Shown here piece by piece: positions 58,601 to 64,000 of a stretch of 64,000 nt of DNA. Source of the DNA: Gavia stellata (taxonomy: Eukaryota; Chordata; Aves; Gaviiformes; Gaviidae); NCBI RefSeq assembly GCF_030936135.1, contig NC_082618.1, forward strand, positions 5,863,034 through 5,927,033, in the 5' to 3' direction. The stretch's first letter is position 1; the number at the start of each line of letters is the position of its first letter. Below the pieces are notes generated by a model. It was not told the DNA's origin. It saw only the letters and a list, made by a program, of their open reading frames with translations, and searched no databases. The translations under genes were made by a program, and so were the position numbers.

Positions 58601-61600
58601 CAGCCTGAGCCTAGAATAAATGGAAAATGTAACATGCCATCATAGGTACCAGTCAGCAGGTTATCTTCACTACATACCCTGCTATCTGAATTTGTCTTTT
58701 TAAATATAGGCTGTTGTCAGAACTCATTCTCAAACATGCTGCAGAGGTACTGCGTTAACTCACCTTAAGCTGCTGGAGATTGGTGGCTGTCTTCCAGTCT
58801 TTGTCATCTCGAATGCGGGTGCAGCGAGGGAAGCGAATGGAGATCCCATCTGCAGTGTGGGCTTCAGCTTTAGAGAATTCAGCCCCGGTGATCTCCCACA
58901 CTGGGGCTTTCTAAATACAATATTGAGGAATTCACATCACATTCCTGTGTTCTCTCATGAACTAACTCTAATGCAGCTGTGTTCCTCTACCTCTACAACC
59001 CCCCCTCCCCACCCCAGCACACAGAGTTCCATATACATAAACTTACCTTCTTGGTCACCTTAATTAGAAAAACATCTGTTTTTTTCAGCAAGTCAGAGAT
59101 CCTCAACTAATATATAACGCCTATTTCTAAATAACACCTTTTCTATCAGACATACATGGCACAAAGCATACTGATAAATTTCGTAAAGCAATAGCAATTT
59201 TTGGGTTACAGTTGTGCTTCAACTGTTTTAAGTCAGATTTTTCATGCCCCAAATTTAAAGTAAGTTCACTTCTGGAAGGGATTTAATGCACAACAATACT
59301 TCCCAGAAGTGCTGCAGGTATGAGCTCTTCATGAAGCCTTTAGCCTCAAACGCACCTGCAAGATTCAGAGATAAAAACTTGCACTTAATTTCCTGTTCCA
59401 AGTATGAAGACTAATCTGTAACAGAGACAATTTGTACACTGAAATGAAGTACAGTAGATTGTTATATCAGGGCTGGAAAACATAGTTAGATGACTATGAC
59501 AGCACTTACCTTTGGATCTGGGACAATGAAGTCTGGGTAGTAGATTTTGTTGATTTTTAGCCACCTTGGAATTTTACTAGGATCCTATTAATTAAAAGCA
59601 CAAAACCAAAACGATAGCAATTATTATAATATATGAACCTATTCCTACAGAAGAAGTTGCTGAAAGATAACCTAGAAGTAGATTAGCACATAGGCATTAC
59701 ATTGCCTTTGTATGGATGAAACTTGCTTTAGCCTGCAGAGCAAGGTGCACTGATCTGCAGCAGTTTCTCCTATCTAATCACAAAAATTGTCTGTAATACA
59801 GCTCTCAATTACTGTCATTCTAAATGTAAAACAGTAACATTGTTGCTCCAATTGTAATTCATATAAAGCTACACATTTTTAAAGATTCTACAACCTTGAT
59901 GCAAATGGCTTTCAGGTTATCAAGTAAATATTAAAATTCAGCTCTCTGTTTATATGTCAAGTCTTGAAAAATAAGATTCCTCACCTAAATAAATCACTCA
60001 CAAGAAGTCTTAACTCCAACATGTCTAACCACAAGAAAATAGTCCAACTTGAGCATTTCTCACCTGTAGCCCCATCTAGTGACTGTCTTCACCAATTGCA
60101 ATATGCCCAAAAAAATGGTACTTGCTCTGCTCTTCCCAATAAAATTTTGTCTTAGCAGGAAACAGATGGTGCCTGGCTTCCCACTCAGTGTCTGAGTACA
60201 AATCTGAGGCAGCGACTCATCTTCGGGAGCTGGCTGCACCTACATCTCATTTGTGTCAGAGCAGTTTATCTGATTTAACTCTAATTGAGCCGCTATTCAT
60301 TCCCAGAGCACTTCAGTGCTGCATTTAGCCAGCACCTCAACTGTAGCTCAGCAGGAAGGGTTTTACCAAGCCCTTTGCTGAGCGTTCCTTTGATCGCCTC
60401 CGTGCCAGAGCCCCGCTCACCTTGCTGATCTTCACCATATCCAGCTCTGTTTGCAGACGCGCCAAGGTGGCATCATCATGGCCACCGGAACACTTGGTCA
60501 CAGTGCACCACTTCTCACTCTTGGGATCGTAACAGCCCATGAGGAAGATGGACATCATCCCACCTGCAGGAAGGGAGAGCAGGGTGGGTCACATCTTCTA
60601 CAGGACAAGCCACAGCTTTTCAAGAAGCAAAGTAATGAACCAAAACCCTTTTCCATCTTCGGGAGTTGAAGAGTCTTGGGCTTGTGATGGCTTCACAGCA
60701 TGAACCCCCATATACAAAGCTGAACAGAGAGCCTCTACACTGCACAAGAGCCCAGCGCAAGACCTAAGGCTAACTCACAGCCCGGCATGTGATGGGCTGC
60801 AGCAGACAGTCACTGACTGCTACAGCCAGTCTCACTCTGGCAGGAGACCAAATGCTACAGGAGGCCTGGAATGGGAGAAATCTTGAGAGTTTTCTGAACT
60901 GACAGATCTCTGACTTAAGCCAACTCCAGAGACTTACCTTTACTGCCTTGTCCATAGAAAGCTCCCAGCACCACCAGGTCTGCTGTGTCAGCCATTGCAC
61001 CCTCATTCAGGTAGTCCTTTTTCACTTTCAGCCAGTGTCGTTTTCCTGGTTCATAATTACCCTGTGCAAAACAAGGCAAGAACCCCCAGTCAGAAAGGAG
61101 ATCATCTGGGAGACAGCTATCTCCTCAAATAGCCCTTGCTTTCATCCAGCTTAGTGGTACAAGAGCACAGCAGCGCTCAGATATGTAAGGAGCAACCTGA
61201 ATTGGATGTCAGCATTGACAAGAACCCAGTGATGTTTCAAGGATGCTCAACCTTGTGTGCTTCATCCACAGACCTGTCTGTTATTACTCCCCGATTCCCA
61301 GTATACACCAGTAAAAACTAAATGTGAACCTGCCTTTGTATCTTTCAACACCAGCCCTTCCAATCCCTCACGGATGACTCGGGTGATCATATCTGCCAGA
61401 TCTGAAGCTTTCTGAAAAGGAAAGGAATTGTGGTAAGCTCAAGACTGTCAGAGGGCTGTGGTTTTCAGGCTTTCTATTTGGAGCAGTGGTGCCCTAAAAC
61501 CAAAGCAACTGCAGAGAGATGAACGGGTCATTTCATAAAATAGTTTTCCAAGGAGAGTCCCATACATGTTCTCTTTGCTGCATGTCCAGTGACTAAGCTG

Positions 61601-63896
61601 GGAATACATCCCAAGAAGAGAAGGGTTGGTTAGTTAAAAAATTCTCCTCAGAGATGAGGTAGCCACACTGATTGTGTCCTGAATATATCGCGTATATGCA
61701 AGATCAGATTTTCTCAGCCAGCAGCACCTGCTTACTTCTCTATCCAACTGGCTTGGGACCCATGCTTTTTTCTTCTTCCCAAAATGCTTTCTCTGCCCCA
61801 GATGTCCCACATTCTCCACCAAAACCAAGGTGCTACACAAATCAGTAGCAGTGAGGAAAAATAATGGGAAATAGGGCTTATGCATAACAATCAAAGGAAA
61901 AATTGAGCATGCTGCTGTCTAAATGCAGTTTTTAGCACTCAGGATGTATCTGTGCTACAAAAAGTAGGGTTGTTTGGCACTGGAAGTTGCCAGTTTGGGT
62001 ACTGAAAGCAGTCTAGCTCCCTTCAATCATACTTCAGTCTTCTCTAGACAACTCAGCATCGCACAGTACAGACTAAGTTACAACAGGCTTTACCTCCTCC
62101 TAACAATGTCAAAGTTACAATGTTTACAAAATCATCAAGAAGCCAAAGAAAGAGATGTACAATTTAAGACTATACTGAAGTGGCTGTAACCGAGACCAGA
62201 GGTGAGCACAAGCATGGCCTTCTCAAACGCTAGCTCAAGAAGTCTTGCAAACAGACCAGAAGCAGAACCGTTTTGACAGGCAGGGAGAAACTGCTCTATT
62301 TGCAGCCATAATCATAAAAAAGGCCATGTGGTAAAGGAGCAGTGACGTGTCCAGAGTGCTATCTATGAGGTCACCATGCATGCTATTTTAACACTGAACT
62401 CACTGTGACATGCTTCATCTCCGAGAAGAGGATCCGGTTTGGGATTTCCACCATGTTATCGTGGAGAAACTTACGACGTTCACACAGAGGCCTAACAAGC
62501 AAGCAGTTTCAACATGAAGTACCAGTCACATGAACATTGAGAAAAGCTATTTAAATAATTGAATGATTTATCCTACAGAGTTCCAGAAAGGGCAATCAAT
62601 TCTTCCTTTCCCCCAGGAAGTAAATTATAAAATAGAAGATTTGTGTGAAGAGTGCATTTAGTTTCAGAGGATACAATATGAATTTCAGTTCACTTGAAAT
62701 GCAGTTAATCCTGGTATTTTGGAACTGCAGAGCAAGATGGAGCTCCATAGTGATGCTCCATAGCACAGCAAGGATTCTCCCATGCTGTCTTGATTTTACA
62801 GGTGTAAATGGCCAATCTTAACAGCCAACGTGAACTGCTCCCTCGGCAGTCATGGTGTATTCCAGCACGTTCACGCTGGGAAACCTGTCAGACTCTCACA
62901 CTATGCCAGACACATACCTGTCCATCAGGCTGATGTCATTGAAATAGATGCAGTCAAACACAAACAAGCAAACGTTGGCGTCTTGGAAAGCAGCTTTCTG
63001 AAAGACAATTAAAAAGAAATCTGCTGTTGTAGCAAGCAGCAATACAGAGTTTTAGAAAAATAACAGAAACAAAAGGATGTATTTTTATCTCCATAATCTT
63101 CTAGTTATAATAAGCTTAGGCCTCTTCTAAAAGAGTATTCTGAGAATTAAGATTAGACTGAATGTGTCAAAGCACAAACTAAGAAAATAAAACATGCTAA
63201 TTTCCTAGTGACAGGGAAATAACGCCACAAGTATTAATGACTTTGGGCAATGTAACATCCGTCACTACTGCTGCAACAAAAAAACAAAAAGCAGTCTAGA
63301 GACTGCAGATTAATGGCTACTTTAAGTTAAAGCACTTACAATTTAATTTTCATTTTACTGTCCTTTTTCTCACCACCATTTAGTCTAGACATAAGCACTA
63401 CATAATACTCACATGGACTAAATACTCTCTGCATCATTCTGGCCTTCCAGTCTGCCCTATGTTGCTACCAGCAATGACAAGCAATGACAGAATTGCAAGA
63501 TTTTCCAAGGGTTTTTTAATATTTATCTTGAGCTGAAGTTTTCTTACTGTCCTGGTAGTGATCAGGTTAATATAAAATGTATTATATTAGAGCAGTACCG
63601 TTTCATTAATATCAGCCTTCTCAGGGATCTTATTTTTCCCCAAATGCTCTAGTAAGTACCAGATCTCCTAAATTATCCTGTGACAAACACACTAGCATGC
63701 GATCTGTTCAATTAGCAGAATAACAGCCTCCAACCACAAAAAATGTTTTTTGTTTTTTTTTTACCTTGTGCACACCAAGAGTCCCAAAAGGAAGTGGCTT
63801 GCCAGTTTTGTTATCAATCAGAAGAACTTCTGAATCCAGGATCATACTTTGCCCACCAGGGAAAGCCTGGGGGATGAAGTCCTTAAAATGGGCTAC
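55406..63896 (-). CDS. LIG3: LIG3, DNA ligase III C-terminal part (5' end beyond right edge)
   Basis: Twelve exons encode the last ~455 residues of a ~1000-residue ATP-dependent ligase. LIG3 seals nicks in nuclear base-excision and single-strand-break repair with XRCC1, in alternative end joining, and in mitochondria. Visible parts are motif III ([12 protein letters not shown]), IIIa ([12 protein letters not shown]), IV ([10 protein letters not shown]), V (WLKVKKDYL), the OB-fold with motif VI ([14 protein letters not shown]), an acidic/Ser-rich linker, and a BRCT domain ([13 protein letters not shown] to [11 protein letters not shown]) that binds XRCC1. Presence of the BRCT exon indicates the alpha form. 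The catalytic lysine, zinc finger and mitochondrial leader lie outside. One intron appears to use a GC donor. All phases close with no stop. Confidence 0.97.
56488..56579 (-). CDS. LIG3: LIG3 exon: basic linker before BRCT
   Basis: Two bases finish a Glu codon, then [20 protein letters not shown] and [10 protein letters not shown]. It contains a KRGEKRK cluster that could act in nuclear import. The acceptor is TTTTTAG and the donor GTATGG. Confidence 0.94.
57505..57679 (-). CDS. LIG3: LIG3 exon: linker between OB-fold and BRCT
   Basis: It starts [20 protein letters not shown], followed by a Ser/Thr/Lys-rich stretch ending AKAQKPE plus one nucleotide. This disordered linker is where the protein differs most from mammals. 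Confidence 0.95.
58764..58910 (-). CDS. LIG3: LIG3 exon with motif VI
   Basis: Forty-nine codons, [20 protein letters not shown], then [20 protein letters not shown] and [21 protein letters not shown] is the catalytic motif VI that positions ATP during enzyme adenylation. Confidence 0.97.
59510..59584 (-). CDS. LIG3: LIG3 exon: [10 protein letters not shown] segment
   Basis: Twenty-five codons, [20 protein letters not shown] then VPDPK. The acceptor, TTAATTAATAG, has a short pyrimidine tract. Confidence 0.96.
60421..60563 (-). CDS. LIG3: LIG3 exon: OB-fold, [12 protein letters not shown]
   Basis: It completes Gly and encodes [20 protein letters not shown], then [20 protein letters not shown] and DMVKISK. 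The donor is GTGAGC. Confidence 0.97.
60938..61061 (-). CDS. LIG3: LIG3 exon with motif V
   Basis: [20 protein letters not shown], then [20 protein letters not shown] and K plus one nucleotide. It runs from the nucleotidyltransferase motif V into the OB-fold. Confidence 0.97.
61334..61411 (-). CDS. LIG3: LIG3 exon with motif IV, GC donor
   Basis: Twenty-six codons, [20 protein letters not shown] then VLKDTK. The next exon resumes at GNYEPGK in phase 0, so the exon must end at AAAG followed by GCAGGT. Using the GT four bases downstream instead would give a stop codon at the junction. Confidence 0.94.
62404..62491 (-). CDS. LIG3: LIG3 exon: [12 protein letters not shown] segment
   Basis: It completes the Arg codon and encodes [20 protein letters not shown] then LFSEMKHVT in the adenylation domain. 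The donor is GTGAGT. Confidence 0.96.
62918..62997 (-). CDS. LIG3: LIG3 exon with motif IIIa
   Basis: [20 protein letters not shown] then DISLMD, with the last two bases starting an Arg codon. The acceptor is CTTTCAG and the donor GTATGT. Confidence 0.97.
63765..63896 (-). CDS. LIG3: LIG3 exon with motif III
   Basis: Forty-four codons, [20 protein letters not shown] then [20 protein letters not shown] and GVHK. The acceptor is TCCCAAG and the donor GTAAAA. Bases 63897-64000 are intron. Confidence 0.97.
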
Positions 63897-64000
63897 CTTG
63901 GGAAAAAAAGAAAAGAAAAATATGTCTGCTGGCTGAAGAGATGGGACTCACGCCAGTGCAGATGTTTTCTCCAGAAGCATGTCTAAGGCACGTGTAGGCG

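Noticed and set aside
1-64000. CRISPR arrays, tRNA, rRNA or bacterial operon features
   Set aside because: The spliced vertebrate genes and CR1 repeats make prokaryotic features implausible. No cloverleaf or spaced direct-repeat array was found.

Overview
The window is vertebrate nuclear DNA, most likely from a bird. It carries spliced genes with GT-AG introns, several CR1 LINE fragments with the typical avian 3' end, CpG-island promoters and compact GC-rich gene spacing. The gene set matches the block that sits on human 17q12. There are no bacterial operons, CRISPR arrays, tRNAs or rRNAs.

Layout from left to right. Positions 1-6182 (- strand) hold the N-terminal 405 residues of UNC45B, the muscle myosin chaperone, in nine coding exons; the gene runs off the left edge. 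Positions 6.3-11 kb are the divergent interval between UNC45B and RAD51D. It contains a possible UNC45B 5' UTR exon, a weak TATA/E-box promoter candidate, a CR1 copy on the minus strand, and a strong CpG island with an array of about 8.5 copies of a G-rich ~42 bp repeat. Positions 11093-17401 (+) hold a complete RAD51D (10 exons, 329 residues). Positions 17.9-20.4 kb are intergenic and end in a TG/TA purine-pyrimidine tract just before the RFFL CpG island. RFFL (+) has a predicted non-coding first exon ending at 20751, a ~20.5 kb AT-rich first intron with old SINE-like remnants, and six further coding exons including a 24-nt microexon (41271-51659, 362 residues). Positions 52.0-55.1 kb lie between convergent genes. 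Positions 55406-63896 (-) hold the C-terminal ~455 residues of LIG3 in twelve exons, including ligase motifs III to VI and the BRCT domain; the 5' part lies beyond the right edge.

Two of the genes are DNA-repair factors: RAD51D in homologous recombination, and LIG3 in single-strand-break, base-excision, end-joining and mitochondrial ligation. RFFL is an endosomal E3 ubiquitin ligase. UNC45B folds muscle myosin with HSP90. No shared pathway follows from their proximity. Every coding exon junction was checked by splice dinucleotides, phase and codon count, and each model closes without a frameshift. Two introns appear to use GC donors (RAD51D intron 5 and one LIG3 intron). I saw no novel biological system; the more interesting points concern gene architecture and repeats.
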